Assembly (NCBI RefSeq): GCF_003583925.1
Contig: NZ_QYCN01000004.1
Coordinates: 230,752 to 294,751 of the forward strand
DNA from: Hymenobacter rubripertinctus
Lineage (GTDB): Bacteria; Bacteroidota; Bacteroidia; Cytophagales; Hymenobacteraceae
Direction: 5' to 3'
DNA: 64,000 bases
Made by a program: the position numbers and the translations under genes. The notes beneath the pieces are model-generated. The model was not told where the DNA came from and searched no databases. It saw only the letters and a list, made by a program, of their open reading frames with translations. Below are positions 48,942 to 58,275 of the stretch, in pieces; the first letter of the stretch is position 1; the number at the start of each line of letters is the position of its first letter.

Positions 48942-50327
48942 ATGGCCAAAGTTAAAACGCTGTATTTCTGCCAGAACTGCGGTGCGCAGTCGGCCAAGTG
49001 GATCGGGCGCTGCCCCAGCTGCGGCGAGTGGAACACCTACGTGGAGGAAGTGGTGGAAAAAACCGACCCCAATACGGCCGCCAACGCCTGGAAAGCCTCC
49101 TCCACGGTGGGCACTACCAAAGCCGCCAAGCCCAAGGCCCTGGGCGAAATTCTGTTCGAGGAAGAATCCCGCCTCAACACCCACGACGACGAACTGAACC
49201 GGGTGCTGGGCGGCGGGCTGGTGCCAGGCTCCCTGGTGCTGATCGGGGGCGAGCCGGGCATTGGCAAAAGCACACTCATGCTCCAGATTGCCATGCAGCT
49301 CAGCGGGTTGCGCATTCTCTACGTGAGTGGCGAGGAGAGCGAGCAGCAGATCAAGATGCGGGCCGAGCGCCTGGGCCGCCAGCATGAGGGCCTCTACATC
49401 CTCACCGAAACCAACACCCAGAACATCTTCCGCCAGATCGACCAGCTCCAGCCCAACGTGGTCGTGGTCGATTCCATCCAGACCCTGCACAGCACCCTGG
49501 TCGAGTCGGGGGCGGGCTCCGTGAGCCAGGTGCGCGAGTGCACCACCGAGCTGCTCAAGTACGCCAAGGAAACCGGCGTGCCGGTGCTGCTCATCGGCCA
49601 CATCACCAAGGACGGCTCCATTGCCGGCCCCAAAATTCTGGAACACATGGTCGACACAGTGCTCCAGTTCGAGGGCGACCGGCACCTGACCTACCGCATC
49701 CTGCGCACCATCAAAAACCGCTTCGGCTCTACTTCTGAGCTGGGCATTTACGAAATGCAGGGCGCGGGTCTGCGCCAGGTGAGTAACCCCAGCGAAATTC
49801 TGCTGAGCCAGCGCACCGAAATCCTGAGCGGGCTGGCCATCGGGGCCACGCTGGAAGGTAACCGGCCCCTGCTGGTGGAAGTGCAGGCCCTCGTGACGCC
49901 GGCCACCTACGGCACGCCCCAGCGCTCGGCCACCGGCTTCGACGGCAAGCGGCTCCAGATGCTGCTGGCCGTACTCGAGAAGCGCAGCGGCCTGCGCCTG
50001 GGCCAGCACGACGTGTTTCTCAACATTGCCGGCGGCCTGCGCCTGGAAGACCCCGCCTTGGACTTAGCGGTGTGCGCGGCCGTAGTCAGCTCCCTCAACG
50101 ACATCCCTATCCGGGGCGAAATCTGCCTGGCGGCGGAAGTCGGGCTGAGCGGGGAAATCCGGGCCGTGAGCCGGCTGGACCAGCGGTTGAGCGAGGCGGA
50201 AAAGCTGGGCTTTGCGGAAATGTACATTTCGCAGTTCAACGCCAAGGGCCTTGACTTAGCCCGCTACGGCATCCGGGTGCATCCGGCAGGCCGGCTCGAT
50301 GAGGTGCTGACGGGCTTATTTGGCTAG
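48942..50327 (+). CDS. radA: DNA repair protein RadA
   Basis: 461 residues from the ATG at 48942. The N-terminal zinc finger (CQNCGAQSAKWIGRCPSCGEW), RecA-like ATPase with Walker A GGEPGIGKSTLML (near 100), the RadA-specific KNRFGSTSELGIYEM, and a LonC-like C-terminal domain are all present. It promotes branch migration in recombination repair. Length is typical. Apparently a single-gene unit. Confidence 0.96.
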   Translation: MAKVKTLYFCQNCGAQSAKWIGRCPSCGEWNTYVEEVVEKTDPNTAANAWKASSTVGTTKAAKPKALGEILFEEESRLNTHDDELNRVLGGGLVPGSLVLIGGEPGIGKSTLMLQIAMQLSGLRILYVSGEESEQQIKMRAERLGRQHEGLYILTETNTQNIFRQIDQLQPNVVVVDSIQTLHSTLVESGAGSVSQVRECTTELLKYAKETGVPVLLIGHITKDGSIAGPKILEHMVDTVLQFEGDRHLTYRILRTIKNRFGSTSELGIYEMQGAGLRQVSNPSEILLSQRTEILSGLAIGATLEGNRPLLVEVQALVTPATYGTPQRSATGFDGKRLQMLLAVLEKRSGLRLGQHDVFLNIAGGLRLEDPALDLAVCAAVVSSLNDIPIRGEICLAAEVGLSGEIRAVSRLDQRLSEAEKLGFAEMYISQFNAKGLDLARYGIRVHPAGRLDEVLTGLFG

Positions 50328-50613
50328 ACAAAGCCGGTGGCCGGTGGTACGCACCGGCCACCCGTCCGCGTCGGCTCAATTGGTAAAGTTTAATTTTTTG
50401 CCACCGTTGTACCGAAAAAATACTGGAAGTGTTCAAAACTTTGGCCTTGCTGGAGTTGCCTCCTAAAAGTGGGTTGCCGGATTGGGCATTCTATAGGATT
50501 CCAACGTATCTTCGGACAAGGAATTGACTTTTACCGCGAAACCTCCCGCGTGTAAAACAAGGCTCTCCAACGTACGGGAGGGCACTTTTTAGACATTGCT
50601 ACTGCTCCTTTCA

Positions 50614-52071
50614 ATGGCCCATAGATCTACATTCGTTACTGCCCTGATGTGGGCCGGGCTGCTGGTTGCCCCCTTGGTGGGGTGGGCCCAGGGCACGGTA
50701 GTGCTCACGGGCAAGGTAACCGGCCGCCTGTCCAACGACACCGTAGCCGTTTCAGTGCGGGAAAACCCCCTGGATGCCCGCGAGCAGATAACCTACGCCC
50801 GCCTCGATAGTAAGGGCGAGTTTCGGATGGCTCTCTCCGTGAGCGGACCCACCCGGGCCGAGCTGGTGTATGGCGACGATGTGACGGATATGTTCCTGGA
50901 ACCCGGCAACCAGCTGGAGCTGCGCTTCAAGGATTCCGACCTGGCCGGCTCCATCCGCTACAAGGGCCGCGGGGCCGAGGCCAATAGCTTCCTGGCCGAA
51001 CTGGGGGATAAATTTGTGGAAAACGATGGGTTTCAGGTCCTGCCCGATAACATCATGTTCTACGAGGCCCCCTTCCTGTCCTTCCTCGACTACCGCCGCA
51101 AGGAGGAGCAGAAGTTTATGGAAAGCGGCACGGAGGGGCTCAGCAAAGCCTTCCGGGACTTTGTACAGGCAGAAATCGTCTATAGCTACGCCAACGACCG
51201 GCTGACCTTCCAGGATTTGCGCGAGCAGGTCGTAGCTACCGAGGGCCGCCTGAAAATGTCGCCCACCTACTACGACTTCCTCAACGACAAGGCCCTGACC
51301 GAGAACCCCTCGGCTATCCGCAGCGGGATGTACCAGGAGTTTCTGCTCAACTACATCCACCACCTGGCCACCAGCAGCGGCAAGCAGCGCACCGACCCCG
51401 ATTTTTACCAGGTGTGCTACGATTTAGCCAAAACCAACCTTAGCGGAGCCATTCAGCCCATTATTATGGGGCGGGTGCTGAAAGAGTCGTTCCGGTTCGG
51501 GCACATCAAGCAGTCGGCCGCCATGCTGGAGAATTTCCGCTCCGTAGATGATCAGAACCAGTATTATCCGGTTCTAAAGCAGGATTTTGAAACCCACAAA
51601 GCGTTTGCTATCGGCTCGCCGGCTCCCGATTTCCGGCTCGTTTCCTCCACCGGCGACACCGTGAGCCTCCGGCAATTCGCCGGTAAGTTGGTTTACCTTA
51701 ACTTCTGGCGCACCACCAGCGGCCTGGCCCTGCGCGACCTGCCCTACGCGGCCGACCTGGCCAAGAAATTTGAAGGAAAGAACATTGTCTTCCTCAATAT
51801 TGCCCTTGATGAAAACGACGGGGCCTGGCGGCAGCTGGTTATCAGCAAGAAGCTGCCGGGCGTGCATGTGCGCTCCTCCGGCGGGTTGCGCTCGGCCGTA
51901 GCTCACGCCTATGCCGTGCAGGATGTGCCCAGCTATTTCCTGCTGGCCGAGGACGGCACCTTCCTCAACACCCGCCCCAAACGCCTGAGCAGCCGCGCCG
52001 CCGTGGATGAAATCAAGGAGTCGTTCGGCAAAGCCAACACCTACAGCAGCACGCTGCCAGTGAAGAAGTGA
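50614..52071 (+). CDS. Thioredoxin-fold (TlpA-like) exported protein lacking the CxxC motif
   Basis: 485 residues with a signal peptide (MAHRSTFVTALMWAGLLVAPLVGWAQ) and an N-terminal beta domain of the DUF4369-like type (VVLTGKVTGRLSNDTVAVSV). A C-terminal TlpA/AhpC-type thioredoxin fold covers about 335-475 (IGSPAPDFRLVSSTGDTVSLRQFAGKLVYLNFW). Where redox-active members have WCxxC, this protein has FWRTTSGLALRDLP with no Cys, so thiol-disulphide exchange is unlikely and a binding or structural role is more probable. A hairpin with a T5 run lies at 50542-50590 upstream. Confidence 0.8.
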   Translation: MAHRSTFVTALMWAGLLVAPLVGWAQGTVVLTGKVTGRLSNDTVAVSVRENPLDAREQITYARLDSKGEFRMALSVSGPTRAELVYGDDVTDMFLEPGNQLELRFKDSDLAGSIRYKGRGAEANSFLAELGDKFVENDGFQVLPDNIMFYEAPFLSFLDYRRKEEQKFMESGTEGLSKAFRDFVQAEIVYSYANDRLTFQDLREQVVATEGRLKMSPTYYDFLNDKALTENPSAIRSGMYQEFLLNYIHHLATSSGKQRTDPDFYQVCYDLAKTNLSGAIQPIIMGRVLKESFRFGHIKQSAAMLENFRSVDDQNQYYPVLKQDFETHKAFAIGSPAPDFRLVSSTGDTVSLRQFAGKLVYLNFWRTTSGLALRDLPYAADLAKKFEGKNIVFLNIALDENDGAWRQLVISKKLPGVHVRSSGGLRSAVAHAYAVQDVPSYFLLAEDGTFLNTRPKRLSSRAAVDEIKESFGKANTYSSTLPVKK

Positions 52072-52101
52072 AGAGTTGAGAGGGAAGGAATGCAGGAATT
52101 C

Positions 52102-52209
52102 GCAGAACTGTCATTCCGGACGAGGCGGGGAGTCGGGCTGGATTCGTTGGACCTAATCGTTCAACGGTTTGTCCTGGATTTCCCGCTTCGCCCGGAATGA
52201 CAGTTCTGC
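52102..52209. repeat. REP-like inverted repeat, family copy 6
   Basis: Arms 52102-52131 and 52181-52209: GCAGAACTGTCATTCCGGAC and CCCGGAATGACAGTTCTGC. It lies between the thioredoxin-fold gene and the sigma factor gene. Confidence 0.82.
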
Positions 52210-52279
52210 TTTCCCCGCCCTCCCAACTCTTTTCTCCTGCTTCTGGCTTCCAGCTCCTGACTCCTGCTTATCTTTCCCC

Positions 52280-52903
52280 ATGTTCTTCCGTCGTCCTGCG
52301 CCCGCCGCCGAGCTGTCCGACGCGGAACTGCTCCGCCGCTACCACGCCCGGGGCGACGTGCACGATCTGGGTACGCTTTATGAGCGGCACATGCCCCTGG
52401 TGCTGGCCGTGAGCCGCCGCTACCTGCGCGACGAAGCCGACGCCCAGGACGCCGTGATGCAGGTATTTGAGCAGTTGGTGGACAAGCTGCGCCGGCACGA
52501 GGTGGAAAATTTTCCGCCCTGGCTCCAGGTGACGGCCCGCAACCACTGCCTGATGGTGCTGCGCGCCCGGCAACGGGCGGGGCCGGCAGCGGGTGGGGCC
52601 TTGGTGGTGCACTTTCCCGACGCCGCCGGTATGGAATCGGCCGCCGCCCGGCATCAGGCAGACGACGACCCCGCCGAAGCTGAGCAGCACGAACACCAGT
52701 TGCAGCAGCTGGAGCGCAGCCTCGCCGAATTGCCCCCCGGTCAGCGCCAGTGCCTGGAGCTGTTCTACCTCGAAAAGAAAAGTTACCGCGAAGTGGCCGC
52801 CCTCACTGGCCTCGACCTGAACGCGGTGAAAAGCCACCTTCAGAACGGCAAGCGCACCCTGCGCCGCCAGCTTCAGCCCGCCCCACCTCATGCTTCGCCC
52901 TGA
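52280..52903 (+). CDS. ECF RNA polymerase sigma factor (sigma-70 family)
   Basis: 207 residues from the ATG at 52280. Sigma-2 (about 30-100: LYERHMPLVLAVSRRYLRDEADAQDAVMQVFEQLVDKL ... FPPWLQVTARNHCL) and sigma-4 with helix-turn-helix (LPPGQRQCLELFYLEKKSYREVAALTGLDLNAVKSHLQNGKRTLRR) are clear. It overlaps the following anti-sigma/TonB-type gene by 14 bases, so the two form a coupled regulator pair. Target genes unknown. Confidence 0.9.
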   Translation: MFFRRPAPAAELSDAELLRRYHARGDVHDLGTLYERHMPLVLAVSRRYLRDEADAQDAVMQVFEQLVDKLRRHEVENFPPWLQVTARNHCLMVLRARQRAGPAAGGALVVHFPDAAGMESAAARHQADDDPAEAEQHEHQLQQLERSLAELPPGQRQCLELFYLEKKSYREVAALTGLDLNAVKSHLQNGKRTLRRQLQPAPPHASP

Positions 52904-54278
52904 TTCCGCCTCTGCGCCTACGCCCGCCCGGCACCTGCCGCCGGAGCTGCTGCGCCGGTACGTGGCCGGGGAGCTGCCGCCAGCCGAGCAACACGCTGTG
53001 GAAGCCCACACCCTAGTGTGTGACCAGTGCGCCGACGTGCTGGAGGGCCTGGAAATACAGCCCGCCGCCGTGCAGCAGGCCAGCCTGAGCGAGCTGCGCC
53101 ACCGCCTCCATGCCCGGGTAGCCGAGCTGGCCGCCGAAACTGCCCCCGCGCCGGCGGCCCTACCGATGTGGAACTGGCGGCCCCTGGCCGCCGCTGCCGT
53201 GTTGTTGCTCTCATTGGGCGTGGTGGCCTGGCTGCTATTGCGGGGTAGCCCAAAAACCCCAGAAACAGCTTCCCGCCCGGCTTATTCCCTTCCAGCCGCG
53301 CCGGTGCCCGATGGAACCGGGGCGACGGCCGCCGCGCCGCAATTGGATATGGCGGTTGTAACGCCAGCGGCCGAGCCAGTGGTACCGCCGGCCGCTTTGC
53401 CGCCCCGGCCACCCCGCGTCCGGGGGCTGGCTAGGCCTCAGCGGGAAGTGGCCCGGGCAATAGGAACGCAGGAGCCGCCCCTGGAAAGTGCTGCGGCTGA
53501 CAGGATGATGGGGGAGGGGCAGGCCGCTGATCTGGCACTGGGAGAGCCCCGGGAGCTGCCCACGCAGGAAGCTGCCGGAACCGTGGACCAGGCCCGTAAC
53601 GTGGCCGCCGAGGCTCCGAAGGCAAAGGCTAAAATGGCCCGGGCCGCCGTAGCCAGTGCGCCCGTGACCGGGGCTGCCTCTGCGGAAGCTACGCGCACGG
53701 TGCAGGGCCGCGTGACCGATACGGCGGGCCAGCCCGTGCCGGGTGCTACGGTGCTGGTGCCCGGTACCAGCACCGGCACCAGCACCGCTGCCGATGGCTC
53801 CTTCGCGCTTACCGTGCCCGCCGCCACGCTCCGGCTGAGCGTCAGCTCCATCGGCTACACCTCCCAGACCCGCGCCCTGCGCTCTACCGACTCCGTGCTG
53901 GCCCTGGCAATGGTGCCCGACGCGAAGCAGCTGAGCGAGGTAGTGGTGCGGCGCGAGGCTCCGCCCATGCTGCCCAGCATTGGGGCCATGCCGGCCGGCG
54001 GCTTCCCGGCCCTCCGCCAATACCTGCGCGACAGTCTCGACTACCCGGAAAAAGCCCTCAACGACCACCAGGAAGGAACGGTGCGCGTTCAGTTCGTGGT
54101 GGATACCGATGGCCGCCTGCGGGACTTTAAGGTTGTCAGCCGGCTTTCGCCCGAGTGCGATGCGGAAGCGTTGCGGCTGCTCAAAGCAGGTCCCACCTGG
54201 TTTCCGGCCGTGCAGAACAACCGCCGTACGGCTCGCAAAGTCGAAATCAACGTGCCGTTTTCCTTGGAGAAAAGGTGA
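52890..54278 (+). CDS. Anti-sigma-like membrane protein fused to carboxypeptidase-regulatory and TonB C-terminal domains
   Basis: 462 residues. A cytosolic zinc-type anti-sigma motif (HAVEAHTLVCDQCADVLEGL, H-x3-H...C-x2-C) is followed by one membrane helix (about 97-115, AAAAVLLLSLGVVAWLLL) and a long Pro/Ala-rich periplasmic spacer. A CarboxypepD_reg-like domain (about 270-355: VQGRVTDTAGQPVPGATVLVPG) and a TonB-type C-terminal domain (about 370-460: DYPEKALNDHQEGTVRVQFVVDTDGRLRDFKVVS) follow. It probably restrains the ECF sigma encoded just upstream and senses an envelope partner through its TonB-like domain. This coupling is inferred. Confidence 0.82.
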   Translation: MLRPDSASAPTPARHLPPELLRRYVAGELPPAEQHAVEAHTLVCDQCADVLEGLEIQPAAVQQASLSELRHRLHARVAELAAETAPAPAALPMWNWRPLAAAAVLLLSLGVVAWLLLRGSPKTPETASRPAYSLPAAPVPDGTGATAAAPQLDMAVVTPAAEPVVPPAALPPRPPRVRGLARPQREVARAIGTQEPPLESAAADRMMGEGQAADLALGEPRELPTQEAAGTVDQARNVAAEAPKAKAKMARAAVASAPVTGAASAEATRTVQGRVTDTAGQPVPGATVLVPGTSTGTSTAADGSFALTVPAATLRLSVSSIGYTSQTRALRSTDSVLALAMVPDAKQLSEVVVRREAPPMLPSIGAMPAGGFPALRQYLRDSLDYPEKALNDHQEGTVRVQFVVDTDGRLRDFKVVSRLSPECDAEALRLLKAGPTWFPAVQNNRRTARKVEINVPFSLEKR

Positions 54279-54377
54279 GAAGACACGGGTCGTGCTAAAG
54301 AAGCTGTTCAGAAAGTATTCGGAATCAATCGGAATGTCATGCCTGATCTGGCATTGTGTTGACTTTGCCAACAGCTT

Positions 54378-54440
54378 CCAAAGAAGCGGAGTCGTTGATC
54401 ATCAGCTAATTACTGATAATCAACGACTCCGCTTCTTTGG
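54378..54440. terminator. Perfect 22-bp bidirectional hairpin
   Basis: CCAAAGAAGCGGAGTCGTTGAT and its exact complement, with a smaller TCAG/CTGA stem in the loop, separate convergent genes. It lies about 100 bases after the anti-sigma gene and 11 bases from the stop of the minus-strand small protein. Confidence 0.85.
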
Positions 54441-54450
54441 CTCAAGGAAT

Positions 54451-54738
54451 CTACCCGCTGTAGCCGCCGCCGCTTTCAGGAGCGGTGGCACTGCCACCGG
54501 CCTTATCAGGCGTGGGCAGTTCAGGTTCGGTTTTCACCGCTACGCCGCTGTAATCCGGCGTGCCGTTGCCCTCGGTCGGAACGGGCGTGCCCTCGGCGGT
54601 TGGGCTTTTGCTTTTATCAGGCGCGGGAGCCTCTTTATTTTCTTCGTGGGGCGGCGTAATGGCAGCCTCCTGGGCCGTGGTGGGCTTGGTGGGCGAAGTG
54701 GAAAGAGCGTCGGACTCGTCTTCGAAGGTCTTTTTCAT
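54451..54738 (-). CDS. Small acidic, Pro/Thr-rich, probably disordered protein
   Basis: 95 residues, hydrophilic and low in hydrophobic content, starting MKKTFEDESDALSTSPTKP and ending GGGYSG. I do not recognise a family. It resembles in composition the proteins at 27350-27577 and 27656-28153. It lies 90 bases after the dodecin gene on the same strand. Confidence 0.6.
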   Translation of the reverse strand: MKKTFEDESDALSTSPTKPTTAQEAAITPPHEENKEAPAPDKSKSPTAEGTPVPTEGNGTPDYSGVAVKTEPELPTPDKAGGSATAPESGGGYSG

Positions 54739-54828
54739 GGGATGGGAAGTTGGGGTTGAAAACCAACCGCCCGAATACGCCGCACAACTGCTCGGGGTAC
54801 TCGGGCGACTGTTGAACAGGCAGCTTAC

Positions 54829-55053
54829 TTAGCCGATAGACTTACCGGAGCGCTCTACAGCAAAGCTGATTTTGGCCGTAATACGGTACTCGGTAATCTT
54901 GTTGTCGCGCACGCGGCAACTCTGGTCCTTGATATAAATGGAGCTGATACCCTTGATGGTGGCACCGGCTTCGTTGAGGGCATTCTGCATGGCGTCTTCG
55001 AAGCTTTTTTCGGACGAGGCCAGCACTTCAATCACTTTTTTGATAGAACTCAT
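54829..55053 (-). CDS. Dodecin family flavin-binding protein
   Basis: 74 residues starting MSSIKKVIEVLASSEKSFEDAMQNALNEAGATIKGISSIYIKDQSCRVRDNKITEYRITAKISFAVE is recognisably dodecin by its short beta-alpha-beta-beta layout and size; the ATG at 55053 gives it. Dodecins assemble into hollow dodecamers that store or buffer flavins. The aromatic residue that usually stacks on flavin (a Trp in archaeal and bacterial members) is not obvious here, so the ligand is uncertain. Confidence 0.85.
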   Translation of the reverse strand: MSSIKKVIEVLASSEKSFEDAMQNALNEAGATIKGISSIYIKDQSCRVRDNKITEYRITAKISFAVERSGKSIG

Positions 55054-55204
55054 AAGGCAGGAAAAGTAGAAGGATGGAAAATCAGTTGAGCTCAGGTGTA
55101 CGCAGGTTGGGCCGCAAGGGTCGCGGAAGGCCCATAAAATGAGCAATCGGGCGGGCCGGGCGGGCTTTTGCCGCAACCGGTAAGCCGGCTGCCGCGTCGT
55201 TATG

Positions 55205-55212
55205 TACTTTTG
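55205..55212 (+). promoter_or_regulatory. -7 box TACTTTTG before fumC
   Basis: TAnnTTTG is matched 46 bases upstream of the fumC ATG. No clear TTTG lies at -33. Confidence 0.45.
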
Positions 55213-55258
55213 CCCAACCTTCGATTCGTCTTCTACTTACTTCCTACCCTCTACCCGC

Positions 55259-56665
55259 ATGACGCAGTTTCGCACTGAGAAAGACACGATGGGCACCGTA
55301 CAGGTGCCGGCCGACGCCTATTACGGCGCCCAGACCCAACGCAGCATCGACAACTTCCAGATTGCCCAGGACATCAACCGGATGCCCCAGGAAATCATCC
55401 GCGCCTTCGCCTACCTCAAGAAAGCCGCTGCCCTCACCAACCGCGACGCCGGCGTGCTGGAGGCTGATAAAGCCGCGCTGATTGGCCGCGTGGCCGATGA
55501 AATTCTGGAAGGCAAGCTCGACGACCAGTTTCCGCTGGTGGTGTGGCAGACCGGCTCGGGCACCCAGAGCAACATGAACGTGAACGAGGTAATTGCCTAC
55601 CGCGGCCACGTGTTGCAGGGCGGTAGCCTCCAGGACGAGAAGAAGGTGCTGGCCCCCAACGACGACGTGAACAAGAGCCAGAGCTCCAACGACACGTTCC
55701 CGACGGCCATGCACATTGCGGCCTACAAAATTCTGGTCGAAAACACCATCCCCGGCCTCGAAAAGCTCCGCGACACGCTCCGCAGCAAGAGCGACCAGTT
55801 CATGCACGTCGTCAAAATCGGGCGCACCCACCTCATGGACGCCACCCCGCTCACGGTGGGCCAGGAGTTTTCGGGCTACGTGTCGCAGCTCGACCACGGC
55901 CTGCGCGCCATCCGCAACACGCTGGCTCACCTGAGCGAGCTGGCCCTGGGCGGCACGGCCGTGGGCACGGGCATCAACACACCCAAGGGCTACTCCGAGA
56001 ACGTAGCCAAGCATATTGCCGACCTCACCGGCCTGCCCTTCATTACGGCCGAAAATAAGTTTGAGGCCCTGGCCGCCCACGACGCCATTGTGGAAGCCCA
56101 CGGCGCGCTGAAAACCGTGGCGGCTTCGCTGATGAAAATCGGCAACGATATCCGCCTGCTGGCTTCGGGTCCGCGCGCCGGCATCGGCGAGCTGCACATC
56201 CCCGACAACGAGCCCGGCTCCAGCATTATGCCCGGCAAGGTGAACCCCACCCAGTGCGAGGCCCTGACGATGGTAGCCGCCCAGGTGATGGGCAACGACG
56301 TGGCCATCAATATTGGCGGCATGAGCGGGCACTTCGAGCTGAACGTGTTCAAGCCCGTCATGATTTACAACTTCCTGCACTCGGCCCGCCTGATTGGCGA
56401 CGTGTGCGTGAGCTTCAACGACAAGTGTGCCGTGGGCATCGAGCCCCTGGAAGCCAACATCAAGAAGCACGTAGACAGCAGCCTGATGCTGGTAACGGCC
56501 CTCAACCCCCACATCGGCTACTACAAGGCCGCCGAAATTGCCCAGACGGCCCACAAAAACGGCTCAACCCTCAAGGAAACCGCCCTCCAGTTGGGCTACC
56601 TCACCGAGGCACAGTTCGATGAGTGGCTCCGGCCCGAAGACATGGTGGGCGAAATCAAGAAGTAA
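55259..56665 (+). CDS. fumC: Fumarate hydratase class II
   Basis: 468 residues, TCA-cycle enzyme converting fumarate to L-malate. Motifs: [25 protein letters not shown]-terminal, [15 protein letters not shown] (near 98), [21 protein letters not shown], and the superfamily signature [13 protein letters not shown] (near 320). The ATG at 55259 begins exactly at the family N-terminus. Upstream TACTTTTG (55205-55212) is a good -7 box. The aspartase alternative is less likely, since the length and N-terminus fit FumC. Confidence 0.94.
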   Translation: MTQFRTEKDTMGTVQVPADAYYGAQTQRSIDNFQIAQDINRMPQEIIRAFAYLKKAAALTNRDAGVLEADKAALIGRVADEILEGKLDDQFPLVVWQTGSGTQSNMNVNEVIAYRGHVLQGGSLQDEKKVLAPNDDVNKSQSSNDTFPTAMHIAAYKILVENTIPGLEKLRDTLRSKSDQFMHVVKIGRTHLMDATPLTVGQEFSGYVSQLDHGLRAIRNTLAHLSELALGGTAVGTGINTPKGYSENVAKHIADLTGLPFITAENKFEALAAHDAIVEAHGALKTVAASLMKIGNDIRLLASGPRAGIGELHIPDNEPGSSIMPGKVNPTQCEALTMVAAQVMGNDVAINIGGMSGHFELNVFKPVMIYNFLHSARLIGDVCVSFNDKCAVGIEPLEANIKKHVDSSLMLVTALNPHIGYYKAAEIAQTAHKNGSTLKETALQLGYLTEAQFDEWLRPEDMVGEIKK

Positions 56666-56793
56666 GCGCACAAGCATTCCGCTGCCAGCGGGGCGGCTGC
56701 GGCTAACCAGCCGTATCCGCCCCGCTTTGCTTTGGGCGGTAGTCAGGGGTGACTTCTCGGTGCTTCCCGCATTAAGGGGCAAAGCCCGATGCT

Positions 56794-57555
56794 ATGACCA
56801 CTAGCTGGAAAACCCTGGGCAAGCTGGCCGGGGTCGTGCTGGGCCTGTACGTGGCCGGTAAGCTGCTCCTTGTCTTTATTGTGCTGGCATTCGTGCTGGT
56901 TTTCTGCACGCCCGGGTGGAAAAACGACCAGCAGGTATATCTGCGCAACTACACGGGCCAGCCGATGCAGGTGGAACTAACGGTGCCCCGCTCGGCCGTG
57001 ACCGTAGACACCGTATGGTGGGGGCTGGCTGAATCCGGCTCGGCCATTGGCCGGGCCATTGTGGTGAAGCAGCTGGTTATTCGGGGCCGCCCTTATCCGC
57101 TAAAAACCCCACTGCTGCTACCCGGCACTGCCGATACACTGCTGGTCGAGGAAGCTCCCGGTATTGTAAAGCTGCTGGGCTATACGTACTTCAATCCCTG
57201 GGCCGACCTGCCCCTGTGGACGGAGCGGATGAGCCAGCCCATTCCTGCTTTTGGTCGGGGCGGCAGTATAATGGCAGTGCGTACCCCCGCCGACTCGTTG
57301 CGGCTGCAACTGCTCCTCGCACCGGATAGCACGTTCTGGGTGGCCACACTGGGGGCCGGGCTGCGCCACAGTGACCCTGACGAGAGCTGGGTAACGCAGG
57401 ACTTTCTCAAACCAGTAGTGAGCTGGCGTGACCACACCGGCCGCCAACACCGGGAGCCATTTCCTGCCGGTGAGTGGCTGTTGAAAATGGAAAGCGTACA
57501 ACGCCAGCGCGGCAACGTTGACTTTCATCTTGCCCACTACGTGGATTATAAGTGA
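56794..57555 (+). CDS. Membrane-anchored protein of unknown function
   Basis: 253 residues with one N-terminal hydrophobic helix (about 8-38, GVVLGLYVAGKLLLVFIVLAFVLVF), then a soluble domain of about 210 residues with beta-rich pattern. I do not recognise a family. The ORF has normal composition and lies between fumC and a GNAT gene on the same strand, 128 bases after fumC. Likely an envelope protein facing the periplasm or cytoplasm; topology undecided. Confidence 0.62.
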   Translation: MTTSWKTLGKLAGVVLGLYVAGKLLLVFIVLAFVLVFCTPGWKNDQQVYLRNYTGQPMQVELTVPRSAVTVDTVWWGLAESGSAIGRAIVVKQLVIRGRPYPLKTPLLLPGTADTLLVEEAPGIVKLLGYTYFNPWADLPLWTERMSQPIPAFGRGGSIMAVRTPADSLRLQLLLAPDSTFWVATLGAGLRHSDPDESWVTQDFLKPVVSWRDHTGRQHREPFPAGEWLLKMESVQRQRGNVDFHLAHYVDYK

Positions 57556-57681
57556 GGAAAACGGTGAGGCGGCTGACACGCCACGTGAGTTTAGCATTCG
57601 GCAAGCCGTAAGTGGCGAAGAAACCGGTTTCTCTTTTTTACCGGCATCTTTACGGCCCACTCCCCCAACTCCCTTGCCCGC

Positions 57682-58275
57682 ATGGACTTCGCTCAGGATA
57701 TTCTGCTTGAAAACAACTGCGTCCGGCTGCGGCCGCTACAAACCACCGACTTTGAAGCCCTGCGTGCCGTAGCCGCTGCGCCGGACCTGTGGGCCTACAC
57801 CCTCACCCGCGCCGACGACCCCATCAGCTTGGCCGCTTACCTGGCTGAGGCCGTGCAGGGCCGCCAGCAGCAGCGCCGCTATCCGTTCCTGCTTATCGAC
57901 AAGGAAACGGGCCGGCCGGCCGGTAGCACCAGCTACTACAACCTCGATGTGGCCGATGCCCGCCTCAGTATCGGGTACACCTGGGTGGGAGAGGAGTTCC
58001 AGCGCAGCGGCCTGAACCGGGCCGCCAAGCACGCCTTGCTGCGCCATGCTTTCGATGTGCTGGGCTGCGAGCGGGTGGAGCTGGAAACCGACGCGCGTAA
58101 CCACAAGTCGCAGAACGCGATGCGCCGCATGGGAGCTACCCAGGAAGGCACCCTGCGCAGCCACCGCCTCACGCAGGGTGGTATCCGGCGCGACACCATT
58201 ATCTTCAGCATCCTGCGCCCCGAGTGGGAGCAGCTGCGCCACACCGTTTTCCAGCAGTTTGATGCCCGTGGCTGA
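57682..58275 (+). CDS. GNAT-family N-acetyltransferase, RimJ/RimL-like
   Basis: 197 residues with an acetyl-CoA N-acyltransferase fold. The RimJ/L-like opening VRLRPLQTTDFEALRAVAA is followed by the acetyl-CoA motif region IGYTWVGEEFQRSGLNRAAKHALLRHAFDVLGCERVELETDARNHKSQNAMRRMGATQEG. The substrate (ribosomal protein or small amine) is unknown. The stop overlaps the start of the DgkA gene by 14 bases. Confidence 0.85.
   Translation: MDFAQDILLENNCVRLRPLQTTDFEALRAVAAAPDLWAYTLTRADDPISLAAYLAEAVQGRQQQRRYPFLLIDKETGRPAGSTSYYNLDVADARLSIGYTWVGEEFQRSGLNRAAKHALLRHAFDVLGCERVELETDARNHKSQNAMRRMGATQEGTLRSHRLTQGGIRRDTIIFSILRPEWEQLRHTVFQQFDARG

Noticed and set aside
50370-50390. GGCTCAATTGGTAAAG resembling a tRNA D-arm
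   Set aside because: No matching acceptor, anticodon or T-arm around it; no tRNA can be folded from the flanks.
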